Positions 1-5,782 of a stretch of DNA of 6,966 bases are shown here, piece after piece. Within the stretch, counting starts at the first letter, position 1, and each line of letters begins with the position of its first letter. Origin of the DNA: Betaproteobacteria bacterium (GTDB lineage: Bacteria > Pseudomonadota > Gammaproteobacteria > Burkholderiales > Burkholderiaceae_D); assembly GCA_015655165.1 (NCBI GenBank), contig JAATFN010000145.1:1-6966 (forward strand), read 5' to 3'. The notes under the pieces are model-generated. The model was not told where the DNA came from, searched no databases, and saw only the letters and a list, made by a program, of their open reading frames with translations. Position numbers and translations under genes: made by a program.

Positions 1-651
1 ATGTTCGTGATAAATCGTATCGAACTGGACTTGTCCGATCATATTTAACAAGTGTGGGAATTCGATCGTGACTGTGCCTTGTAGCGCCAGCAACATAGCA
101 ACACCACCTAAAAAATCATTGATATCCGGCACATGGGCCAACACATTATTGGCAACCATCAGATCGGCCTTGCCGTCACGCTTGCTGATCTGTTGTGCCA
201 GTGCCACGCCGAAAAATGCTTCTTCGATACGGATCCCTTTTTCACGTGCAGCCTCAGCTGTACTGTGGGTGGGTTCGATACCTAAACAACGGATACCTTT
301 TTTCTGCACATATTGCAGTAAATAACCGTCATTGGCCGCGAGTTCTACTACAAATGCATTGCTCCCAAGATGAAGCCGCGACACAATCATCTCGACATAG
401 GCAGATGTGTGCGCCAGCCACGTCGTCGATGTGGACGAAAAATAGGCGTAATCGGCATCAAATAATTGATCGTCATGTGCATAATCTTCTGTCTGCACTA
501 ACCAGCATCTGTCACAAACCTTGACGCGTAGCGGATAATGCATTTCCGGGCGCATCAGGTCTTCCGCACGTAAATAGGCATTCGATGGTGGAGAGAAACC
601 CAAATCGATGACATGACAGGTTAACGAATGGCCGCAATGACGACAAGTCAT
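1..651 (-). CDS. NDP-sugar C-methyltransferase, N-terminal part (cut by window edge)
   Basis: SAM-dependent methyltransferase that by family adds a methyl group to C3 of a nucleotide-linked 4-keto-6-deoxy sugar (TylC3/TcaB9/NovU type). The 217 visible codons show an N-terminal zinc-binding domain with CxxC pairs C3/C6 and C46/C49. It also has the family signature DLGFSPPSNAYL at 16-27, the SAM motif VVELAANDGYLLQ at 101-113, and GIEP at 124-127. The visible part ends in YHEH (214-217), which from memory matches the Tyr/Glu/His catalytic cluster of TcaB9. Family members are about 400 residues, so the C-terminal half lies beyond position 1. The ATG overlaps the upstream epimerase stop (ATGA, 651-648), implying translational coupling as last visible gene of the rfbF operon; a GGGGA lies just upstream. 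The family is clear. The exact sugar is inferred from the CDP-sugar genes beside it. Confidence 0.9.
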   Translation of the reverse strand, partial: MTCRHCGHSLTCHVIDLGFSPPSNAYLRAEDLMRPEMHYPLRVKVCDRCWLVQTEDYAHDDQLFDADYAYFSSTSTTWLAHTSAYVEMIVSRLHLGSNAFVVELAANDGYLLQYVQKKGIRCLGIEPTHSTAEAAREKGIRIEEAFFGVALAQQISKRDGKADLMVANNVLAHVPDINDFLGGVAMLLALQGTVTIEFPHLLNMIGQVQFDTIYHEH

Positions 652-1199
652 AAAATCATCCCCGCATAATCTTCTGGCAGCAATAGATGCTGCTGGTCAC
701 GTTCGGATAAATTCTCAATAGGTAATGGCCATACAATACCAATACGTGGGTCATTGACATGCACACCACCTTCTGCAGCAGGTGTATAAAAACCGGTGTG
801 CAAATACAACAAATGAACGTCGTCAGTCAAAGTCTGAAACCCGTGTGCGCATCCTGGCGGAATCAATAATGCATCGTCAGCATCCTGCGACAATACAAAT
901 CCTCTCCATTGCAAAAAGGTTTCAGATCCATGGCGTAAATCAATGACCACATCAAAAATCTTGCCCTGCAAACACCGTACAATCTTGGTTTCAGCATGGG
1001 GCGCATACTGGAAATGCATTCCTCTGACACTACCACACGCAGCAGTATAAGAATGATTGATCTGGCATATGTGCTGTTCATACAACACCGACGCCAACTC
1101 TTTCTCACAAAACAAGCGTGCAAAGCTGCCGCGCGCGTCACCGTAACGCGTAGTCGTAATCGTATAGATACCAGCAATGTCCGTATCGATTGTATTCAT
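648..1199 (-). CDS. RmlC-family NDP-4-keto-6-deoxysugar 3- or 3,5-epimerase
   Basis: Cupin-fold epimerase of the dTDP-4-dehydrorhamnose 3,5-epimerase (RmlC/RfbC) family, 183 residues, the usual length. Conserved pieces in order: DARGSFARLF (21-30), QINHS (46-50), RGMHFQ (59-64) with the presumed catalytic base H62, E70/K72, IFDVVIDLR (81-89), AHGF (118-121), LLYLHT (130-135) with the presumed catalytic tyrosine Y132, and NDP (149-151). The active-site set looks intact. The gene starts 26 bases after the rfbF stop and overlaps the C-methyltransferase start. With a cytidylyltransferase upstream and a C-methyltransferase downstream, the likely substrate is a CDP-4-keto-6-deoxyhexose rather than dTDP-rhamnose precursor; that is inference. 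Whether it inverts C3 only or C3 and C5 cannot be told. The start is the ATG at 1199; a nearby upstream ATG is out of frame, and the ribosome binding site is weak. Confidence 0.92.
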   Translation of the reverse strand: MNTIDTDIAGIYTITTTRYGDARGSFARLFCEKELASVLYEQHICQINHSYTAACGSVRGMHFQYAPHAETKIVRCLQGKIFDVVIDLRHGSETFLQWRGFVLSQDADDALLIPPGCAHGFQTLTDDVHLLYLHTGFYTPAAEGGVHVNDPRIGIVWPLPIENLSERDQQHLLLPEDYAGMIL

Positions 1200-1225
1200 C
1201 GCATTTCATCAAAGACCAACGCCGG

Positions 1226-2002
1226 TCATGCCCAGATTTTCCAGGCTGCCTGATGACTGTCCCATAATTGATTCAGCTGGATCTTGTCGCGCAACGTATC
1301 CATGCATTTCCAGAATCCGTGATGTGGCCAGCTTTGCAGTGCGCCATCTTGTGCAATGTGCTCAAGTGGTTCTTTCTCGAAAATCGTCGACTCGCCATCC
1401 TTGAGATAATCAAACACACCGGGCTGACATACCATAAAGCCGCCATTGATCCACCCCAGGTCGCCTGATGGTTTTTCGCGGAACTCCGTGATATAGCCAT
1501 GCTCATCGGTATTGACCATACCAAAGCGCGCTTCCGGCTGTACTGTTGTCATCGTCACCAATGCCTTGTGCGCCTGATGATGTGCAACCAATGCAGTGAT
1601 ATCGACATTGGAAACACCATCACCATAGGTCAACATGAAATCTTCTTCGCCCAGGTAATCTCTGGCTGCCAGTAACCGGCCACCAGTTTGTGTATGCAAG
1701 CCGGTTTCCAGTAATGTAATTTTCCACGGCTCTGATTTGTTACGGTGCACTTCGACCTGATTATCGGCCAGATCAATCGTGATATCGCCCTGATGCAAAA
1801 AGTAGTTCGCAAAGTACTCCTTGATCATGTAGCCTTTGTAGCCCAGGAGAATCACGAATTCGTTAAAGCCGAAACAGGAATAGCCTTTCATGATATGCCA
1901 AAGAATAGGTTTGCCACCAATTTCTACCATCGGCTTAGGGCGCATATCAGTTTCTTCTCCTAAGCGTGTCCCAAGTCCGCCAGCTAGAATAACTATTTTC
2001 AC
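1226..2002 (-). CDS. rfbF: Glucose-1-phosphate cytidylyltransferase
   Basis: Makes CDP-glucose from CTP and glucose 1-phosphate, the entry step to CDP-linked 6-deoxy and dideoxy sugars in the cytoplasm. The 258 residues match the length of RfbF (about 257). The nucleotidyltransferase signature GGLGTRL (8-14) is followed by RPKPMVEIGGKPILWHIMK (21-39), the metal-binding TYGDG (125-129, D128), GWINGGF (183-189), and the RfbF-typical C-terminal block with HGFW (228-231) and CMDTLRD (233-239). The start is GTG: the ORF has an in-frame TAA only 12 bases upstream, and AAGGGGGA lies five bases before the GTG. It is the first gene of the minus-strand operon with the epimerase and C-methyltransferase. 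Its usual partner, CDP-glucose 4,6-dehydratase (rfbG), is not in the window and may lie further downstream. Confidence 0.96.
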   Translation of the reverse strand: MKIVILAGGLGTRLGEETDMRPKPMVEIGGKPILWHIMKGYSCFGFNEFVILLGYKGYMIKEYFANYFLHQGDITIDLADNQVEVHRNKSEPWKITLLETGLHTQTGGRLLAARDYLGEEDFMLTYGDGVSNVDITALVAHHQAHKALVTMTTVQPEARFGMVNTDEHGYITEFREKPSGDLGWINGGFMVCQPGVFDYLKDGESTIFEKEPLEHIAQDGALQSWPHHGFWKCMDTLRDKIQLNQLWDSHQAAWKIWA

Positions 2003-2005
2003 GAT

Positions 2006-2013
2006 TCCCCCTT
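2006..2013 (-). promoter_or_regulatory. Ribosome binding site of rfbF
   Basis: Reads AAGGGGGA on the minus strand, with three bases (ATC, 2005-2003) between it and the GTG at 2002. It decides the non-ATG start, because an in-frame TAA (2014-2012) excludes any longer reading frame. Confidence 0.7.
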
Positions 2014-2117
2014 ATAGCAGTATGGTGCCCGCTACATCTGTGCGCATCGTCATTTGTTATTGATGAATGATCTATCCAACGCTCCACACTTCTCATGCAC
2101 ACATCCGCATGTAATTG

Positions 2118-2146
2118 ATTATAGCCGGACATTGTTCTTGCAGCAC
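2118..2146 (-). promoter_or_regulatory. Candidate promoter of the rfbF operon
   Basis: A perfect TATAAT lies on the minus strand at 2123-2118. At 17 bases spacing the -35 position (2146-2141) reads GTGCTG, a poor match to TTGACA, so an activator would be plausible. The predicted leader is a little over 100 bases. The imperfect palindrome at 2165-2183 lies directly upstream of the -35. Prediction from sequence only. Confidence 0.35.
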
Positions 2147-2164
2147 ATCTTGCGACTAACGAAA

Positions 2165-2183
2165 CATCAGCATGATGCCGATG
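2165..2183. repeat. Imperfect 19-base palindrome, possible operator
   Basis: The sequence CATCAGCATGATGCCGATG pairs with its own reverse complement at all arms except one mismatched pair (positions 5 and 15), around a single central base. It sits between the two divergent promoter candidates, just upstream of the rfbF-facing -35. A dimeric regulator could bind such a site; no specific regulator is recognised, and chance occurrence is possible. Confidence 0.3.
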
Positions 2184-2218
2184 CAAAAGAAAACAGCTGC
2201 ACCTGTCATACGAACTAC

Positions 2219-2247
2219 TGGATTTCAATTAAAACAACGACGATAAT
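2219..2247 (+). promoter_or_regulatory. Candidate promoter of the zinc-ribbon methyltransferase gene
   Basis: GATAAT at 2242-2247 matches five of six -10 bases. Seventeen bases upstream, TGGATT (2219-2224) is a weak -35. Transcription would start near 2254, giving a leader of roughly 65 bases to the ATG at 2320. The area is A-rich, so the -10 match could be fortuitous. Confidence 0.3.
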
Positions 2248-2306
2248 AAAACAACTGTAGCGTACGTAGAAAATCTGGCTTTCCCGAATGCATCTCTTTT
2301 CATGCT

Positions 2307-2313
2307 AAAGGTG
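2307..2313 (+). promoter_or_regulatory. Ribosome binding site deciding the start at 2320
   Basis: AAAGGTG lies six bases before the ATG at 2320. The alternative ATG at 2302 is preceded by a pyrimidine-rich stretch without any purine-rich site, so the downstream start is preferred. Confidence 0.5.
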
Positions 2314-2319
2314 CTACTC

Positions 2320-3336
2320 ATGTCCCAGCCGATTACCCTTGCCGACTTTGATGTTGCTTCACAATCAGGACTACGCGAAAAGCTCGCTTTGCTCTACACA
2401 CATTTCCGTACTGTCCAAGCCGACAGTCAGCCGACACTGTCCGATTTGTCCGTATTGACGCCACGTTCGTACTGTCCTTGTTGCCATGCAGACATAACTC
2501 AATCAACCATCCTGTTTACCAAATACCACATGCCACATGCGCAGTGTCAACAGTGTGGCCTTGTCTATACACATGTGACATTAAAGACAGAAGTTGATGC
2601 AGCACAATATGACGATACAGTATTCATGCGGACCTACTCGGCACTCAAGCAACATCCTGTATATGCCCATCTGGAAACCACCAAGATCAACTATCTGCTA
2701 CAACGGACCAAGATGCATGCCCCCGAGATGCATACTGTCCTCGATATTGGTGCGAGTAATGGTGCATTCATGGCAGCAGCGCAGGCTCTGGGCCTGGATA
2801 CTTACGGCATTGAACCGGATAGTTCTGTTGCCGGTACATTGCATGCACGCTATGGGCAACACTTCGTCAATGGCTATTTCCCGCAAGATATCCCCAACAA
2901 CTGGCCACAATTTGATCTGATCACATTGCTCGATGTACTGGAACATATGGTCGAACCATTACCGTTTCTCGGATCATTACGTCATCAGCTTAATTCTCAT
3001 GGTCTTGTCTTTATACAAGTCCCCAATTTCCAAAGCCTGTTAATCCAACTCGATGGCAGCAAGAATGCCAATTTCGGGACAGGACACTTGCAACATTTCA
3101 CACCGGCCACATTAAGAGACATCATGCAACGCGCCGGATATCGGCCATTGGAAATAGGTACCTACATTAGCGAACTTGACCGCATACACGACCATCCTCC
3201 CGAGGCAATTCGGGCCACCATGCAACAACTCATTGGACAGGATGTGGTACCGCAAACACCCGAAGCGTTATATGCCCATCACCTGGGTTATAAATTATAT
3301 GGATTATTCGCACTGCAATCACATGGATCAACGTAA
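2320..3336 (+). CDS. Class I SAM-dependent methyltransferase with N-terminal zinc-ribbon-like segment
   Basis: Predicted cytoplasmic methyltransferase of the UbiG-like (Methyltransf_23) type, 338 residues from the chosen start. A short N-terminal region of unknown role is followed by CPCC (52-55) and CQQC (76-79), two CxxC pairs that likely bind zinc. The SAM-binding motif VLDIGASNGAF is at 140-150, the acidic residue closing strand 2 is in GIEP (163-166), LDVLEHM is at 204-210, and FIQVPN at 231-236. HLQHFT (256-261) is a motif I know from sugar-cluster methyltransferases. An ATG at 2302, six codons earlier, is in frame but lacks a ribosome binding site; AAAGGTG (2307-2313) is placed correctly for 2320. 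It stands alone on its strand, between rfbF (divergent) and the ATP-grasp gene (convergent). The substrate is unknown; glycan or sugar-nucleotide methylation is inferred from context. Confidence 0.88.
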   Translation: MSQPITLADFDVASQSGLREKLALLYTHFRTVQADSQPTLSDLSVLTPRSYCPCCHADITQSTILFTKYHMPHAQCQQCGLVYTHVTLKTEVDAAQYDDTVFMRTYSALKQHPVYAHLETTKINYLLQRTKMHAPEMHTVLDIGASNGAFMAAAQALGLDTYGIEPDSSVAGTLHARYGQHFVNGYFPQDIPNNWPQFDLITLLDVLEHMVEPLPFLGSLRHQLNSHGLVFIQVPNFQSLLIQLDGSKNANFGTGHLQHFTPATLRDIMQRAGYRPLEIGTYISELDRIHDHPPEAIRATMQQLIGQDVVPQTPEALYAHHLGYKLYGLFALQSHGST

Positions 3337-3386
3337 TGTGACCCTGTCAGTACAGCCATTACATACATCAAACCGATGAATGCTCA

Positions 3387-4574
3387 TTACCTTGCATGCA
3401 GTTTCAACCGCGTCTTGACTTCGGTTAAGCGTGCATCGATTTCTTTTCTGTCACCACATTCAATAAGTACTTCGCCAACTCTGTGCCGGCCATTAATAAA
3501 AGGCAGAACCGTAGTGCCTTGAGGGTAATCCAATGACAACGTATGCAGCCATGTCTCGTTTCGCAGCGCCGCTTCTTGCTCGGTATCCCAAGCCAGTCTA
3601 CCCGCATGCTCTACGCCCAAAATCATGATCGCAGCCGGTTTCTCGCTACGGACTTCAGGCAATGTATAGATATCACCGCATGCATAAGTCACCGCATAGG
3701 CTATCAAATCGGTATCCAACACTACATGAAATAATTGCGATAGCGAGTTACCGCCAAGACGGGGCGTCATCTCAAGCAAGTAAACCATATTACCCGACAC
3801 AACAAAATCACAATCAAACGGACCGTTCTTCACATCAAGATGCGCCAAGACCGTTTCAATATCCGCCAACACCTGTGTCTTCAGTGTGGAAGATAGCGTA
3901 GAAGGACATCGATGCCCTAATGTCGTGGTATATGGCGCATTGGCAGTATCACGATCGGTCATGAGCACACGCGATATTTTGCCATTCTGGACAATACCTT
4001 CACACGTATGCTGGCTACCTTGAATAAATTCTTCCAGGATCGCAGTGCCATCCAGACTGAATCCCAGACTTTCTGCAATATGCGACTGAAATTCAGCTTG
4101 ATTGCCTATAATAAAAATACCCTTCGAACCCGATGATTTATTGGGTTTTACTAACCACATACCTTGTTCAAACAACATATCTTCCGGCATATTGTGCAGA
4201 CCGATCTGCACAACACGAGGGCAAGGCAATCCAAGTTCAGCCAGAAAATGACGGAACATCTTCTTATCGGTAAGAATCCGTGCTGCCCGCACAGTTGGTC
4301 CAGAAAGATGTAACGCTTGTGCCAAATGCGCAACAGTCAACACGGCGACATCGGTACCAGGAGAGATCGCGCCTGAAATACGTTCCGCTTTGGCCAGTGC
4401 CAACACCGCATCAACGTCCGTTGTATCAATACCAAAACACCGGTCTGCAAATCGATGGCCAGGATTATCGGCAATATTGTCTGTCGTTAGTACCTGATAC
4501 CCCAGTTGATGCGCCATTTGAATGACCGGGATCTGGTACATTGACGCACCGAGTACAAGTAATTTTTTTGTCAT
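3387..4574 (-). CDS. ATP-grasp family carboxylate-amine ligase, substrate unknown
   Basis: ATP-grasp enzymes join a carboxylate to an amine or similar nucleophile through an acyl-phosphate. The 395 residues begin with a pre-ATP-grasp nucleotide-fold domain: LLVLGASMYQIPVI (5-18), then DNIADNPGHRFAD (32-44). A central ATP-binding region has VKPNKSSGSKG (142-152, K143 and the small-residue loop) and LEEF (180-183). The metal-site segment is LLEMTPRLGGN (266-276) with E268 and R272. A C-terminal domain of about 100 residues follows, containing LPFINGRHRVGEV (357-369). The frame opens at a TTG at 4589 without a ribosome binding site. The ATG at 4574, three codons before the LLVLGAS strand, is the better start. 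It is a single-gene unit, convergent with the methyltransferase before it and divergent from the TylF-like gene. In this setting it may amide-link an amino acid or acyl group to an amino sugar; that is inference. Confidence 0.85.
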   Translation of the reverse strand: MTKKLLVLGASMYQIPVIQMAHQLGYQVLTTDNIADNPGHRFADRCFGIDTTDVDAVLALAKAERISGAISPGTDVAVLTVAHLAQALHLSGPTVRAARILTDKKMFRHFLAELGLPCPRVVQIGLHNMPEDMLFEQGMWLVKPNKSSGSKGIFIIGNQAEFQSHIAESLGFSLDGTAILEEFIQGSQHTCEGIVQNGKISRVLMTDRDTANAPYTTTLGHRCPSTLSSTLKTQVLADIETVLAHLDVKNGPFDCDFVVSGNMVYLLEMTPRLGGNSLSQLFHVVLDTDLIAYAVTYACGDIYTLPEVRSEKPAAIMILGVEHAGRLAWDTEQEAALRNETWLHTLSLDYPQGTTVLPFINGRHRVGEVLIECGDRKEIDARLTEVKTRLKLHAR

Positions 4575-4629
4575 AGATTTTTCAATCAAGCAACATAAAC
4601 AACTGCAGCATGACGACTTTACGGTCCAT

Positions 4630-4638
4630 CTTATACCA
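4630..4638 (-). promoter_or_regulatory. Candidate extended -10 promoter of the ATP-grasp gene
   Basis: TGGTATAAG on the minus strand matches the extended -10 form TGnTATAAT at all but the last base. No good -35 is seen, which extended -10 promoters can tolerate. The leader to the ATG at 4574 would be about 50 bases. Confidence 0.4.
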
Positions 4639-4750
4639 GCTGCGCACCAACTGCCATGGTCACTTCAACACAACCAGCATACATACCGGAACACAAGATA
4701 ATGCTATTGTCGTGCATCAACAATGCAGCCTGTTCTTATCAAACAAAATC

Positions 4751-4777
4751 TTGCTCTCGGGGGACTTTCGTTATAGG
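4751..4777 (+). promoter_or_regulatory. Weak promoter candidate for the TylF-like gene
   Basis: TTGCTC (4751-4756) and TATAGG (4772-4777) are separated by 15 bases, shorter than ideal. A second -10-like AATAAT occurs at 4789-4794 without a good -35. Either would give a leader of 45-65 bases. Low certainty. Confidence 0.2.
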
Positions 4778-4833
4778 CTTGTAGCAAAAATAATCGTAAT
4801 CCAGTACGCACTTCATAGTCATCTTTCGTTCAC

Positions 4834-4838
4834 GGGGA
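4834..4838 (+). promoter_or_regulatory. Ribosome binding site of the TylF-like gene
   Basis: GGGGA six bases before the ATG at 4845. A second ATG at 4849, inside the ATGCATG string, is in another frame and gives no extended product. Confidence 0.5.
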
Positions 4839-4844
4839 ACCTGT

Positions 4845-5609
4845 ATGCATGAATCAAGTGTGATTACGTCATCCAATAATGATCAGATCTCTGCGCGTCA
4901 GGAATTATTCAACCTGCTTGGTCATTATCCTGCTTCTCCCGAAGAGATGGAACGCTCGCTCAGCCTGTTCTTGCGGGGTTCGATGCTCGCACGCATTCTG
5001 GGTATTTTCGAAGTGTACCAACACATTGTCAAAATTCCTGGCGCCATTCTGGACATCGGTACCTGGAGAGGTCAAACCGCTGTTTTATGCGAGAATTTCA
5101 GAGCGATTCTCGAACCACTGAATTTTCAGCGTCGCATTCACGCATTTGATACATTCACAGGTTATCAAGGTTTCGCCAATGAATCCAGAAAAGAAGAAGT
5201 CCTCTCTGATGGCACATATAGCCTGCCAAAAAATTACGCAGACTTATTAGCTAAATTGCTACAACTGCACGAACGTAATAATGCCATGGGTCACATTCAC
5301 GACAAACACCATGTTTGGGAAGGCGATTGTCGCGAAACGCTGAAAGATTTCGAAAAGCAATATCCAAGTGAAATGATTGCGCTCGCATGGTTTGATGTCA
5401 ATGCCATGCAACCGACGCAATATGCATTTGAAACTGTCTTAAAACATCTTGTACCTGGCGGTATTATCGCCATTTGGCAATTGTCTCGTGGTAATGAGAT
5501 ACCGGCCGAGGGAACGTATTATCTGAACGAGGTACTCAAACAATACCCTCACCACCAAATCTATCATTCGCAAGCTTATCCTTCATTGTGCTATCTGGTT
5601 TTTCCCTGA
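4845..5609 (+). CDS. TylF-like SAM-dependent methyltransferase with altered metal-site residues
   Basis: 254 residues, the usual size for TylF/MycF-related methyltransferases found in glycan clusters (sometimes misannotated as carnitine CoA-transferases). Visible features: SLSLFLRG (38-45), an alpha-helical lead-in LARILGIFEVY (48-58), the SAM-binding motif LDIGTWRG (69-76), LEPLNFQRR (89-97), FDTFTGY (101-107), and EGDCRETL (159-166) before strand 4. Relatives I know carry FDxDxYxPT, then a phenylalanine-acidic pair such as FDE after the strand-5 glycines. Here these read FDVNAMQPT (183-191) and IWQL (210-213), so acidic residues expected to bind Mg2+ are replaced by N186 and W211/Q212. The fold seems complete, so the protein may use another mechanism or substrate, or be a binding or inactive version. 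It shares its strand with wecE, 173 bases downstream. The methyl acceptor is unknown. Confidence 0.82.
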   Translation: MHESSVITSSNNDQISARQELFNLLGHYPASPEEMERSLSLFLRGSMLARILGIFEVYQHIVKIPGAILDIGTWRGQTAVLCENFRAILEPLNFQRRIHAFDTFTGYQGFANESRKEEVLSDGTYSLPKNYADLLAKLLQLHERNNAMGHIHDKHHVWEGDCRETLKDFEKQYPSEMIALAWFDVNAMQPTQYAFETVLKHLVPGGIIAIWQLSRGNEIPAEGTYYLNEVLKQYPHHQIYHSQAYPSLCYLVFP

Positions 5610-5735
5610 ACACGGAAAAGCACGGTCGTCATTCTGTTCGATCAGGTAATGCCGTCTCATCATTGCGTCGTCACGATACAAACATCAACAATAGCTGACA
5701 ATACCGCCGGCAGAAGCGCTATCCATTCCAGCAGA

Positions 5736-5776
5736 TTGTCTCTTGTTTATTGTAGCCATAACAATGTGCCTATAAC
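5736..5776 (+). promoter_or_regulatory. Candidate promoter elements upstream of wecE
   Basis: The 173-base gap (5610-5782) suggests wecE has its own promoter. TTGTCT (5736-5741) with CATAAC (5757-5762) at 15 bases is one weak pair. TATAAC (5771-5776) matches five of six -10 bases but would start transcription at about the ATG itself, giving a leaderless message; its -35 match is poor. No terminator is evident after the TylF-like gene, so read-through is also possible. Confidence 0.25.
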
Positions 5777-5782
5777 GCCACC

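Larger units (their letters stand above)
2003..2319. other. Divergent intergenic region between rfbF and the zinc-ribbon methyltransferase
   Basis: About 300 bases with no recognisable gene. Short open frames on both strands here encode no recognisable protein and have no convincing ribosome binding sites. The region holds a perfect TATAAT facing rfbF, a GATAAT facing the methyltransferase, a 19-base imperfect palindrome between them, and one TGTAGC word in each leader pointing towards the gene. It is long for a simple pair of promoters, so regulated transcription or long leaders are possible. Confidence 0.6.
4575..4844. other. Divergent intergenic region between the ATP-grasp and TylF-like genes
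   Basis: About 270 bases. It contains an extended -10 facing the ATP-grasp gene and weak promoter-like words facing the TylF-like gene. An 80-codon open frame (4610-4852, plus) runs through it, but has no ribosome binding site and no recognisable protein features, and it is treated as non-coding. Confidence 0.5.

Noticed and set aside
68..524. Plus-strand open frames opposite the C-methyltransferase
   Set aside because: The minus-strand reading gives clear family motifs (PPSNAYL, ELAANDGYLLQ, YHEH), so the plus-strand frames are shadows.
1..651. C-methyltransferase as a broken gene because it lacks its C-terminal half
   Set aside because: The reading frame is open to the very first base of the window, so it is cut by the window edge, not by a mutation.
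1947..2260. Open frames of 68 (plus) and 93 (minus) codons in the rfbF upstream region
   Set aside because: Neither shows a plausible start signal or protein-like composition; the minus-strand one runs into rfbF in a different frame. The region is better explained as divergent promoters.
3344..3355. Small hairpin CTGT-CAGT-ACAG between convergent genes as a terminator
   Set aside because: The stem is only four pairs and no T-run follows on either strand.
3387..4574. Threonine in EMTPRLGGN as a lost metal-binding asparagine of the ATP-grasp fold
   Set aside because: Polysaccharide-cluster ATP-grasp relatives commonly carry A, S or T at this position as far as I recall, so it is not evidence of inactivity.
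4610..4852. 80-codon plus-strand open frame filling the gap before the TylF-like gene
   Set aside because: It has no ribosome binding site, no recognisable domain or membrane pattern, and it overlaps candidate promoters and the start of the real gene in another frame.
5625..5660. Inverted repeat after the TylF-like gene as a terminator
   Set aside because: The arms pair poorly, the loop is long and there is no T-run.
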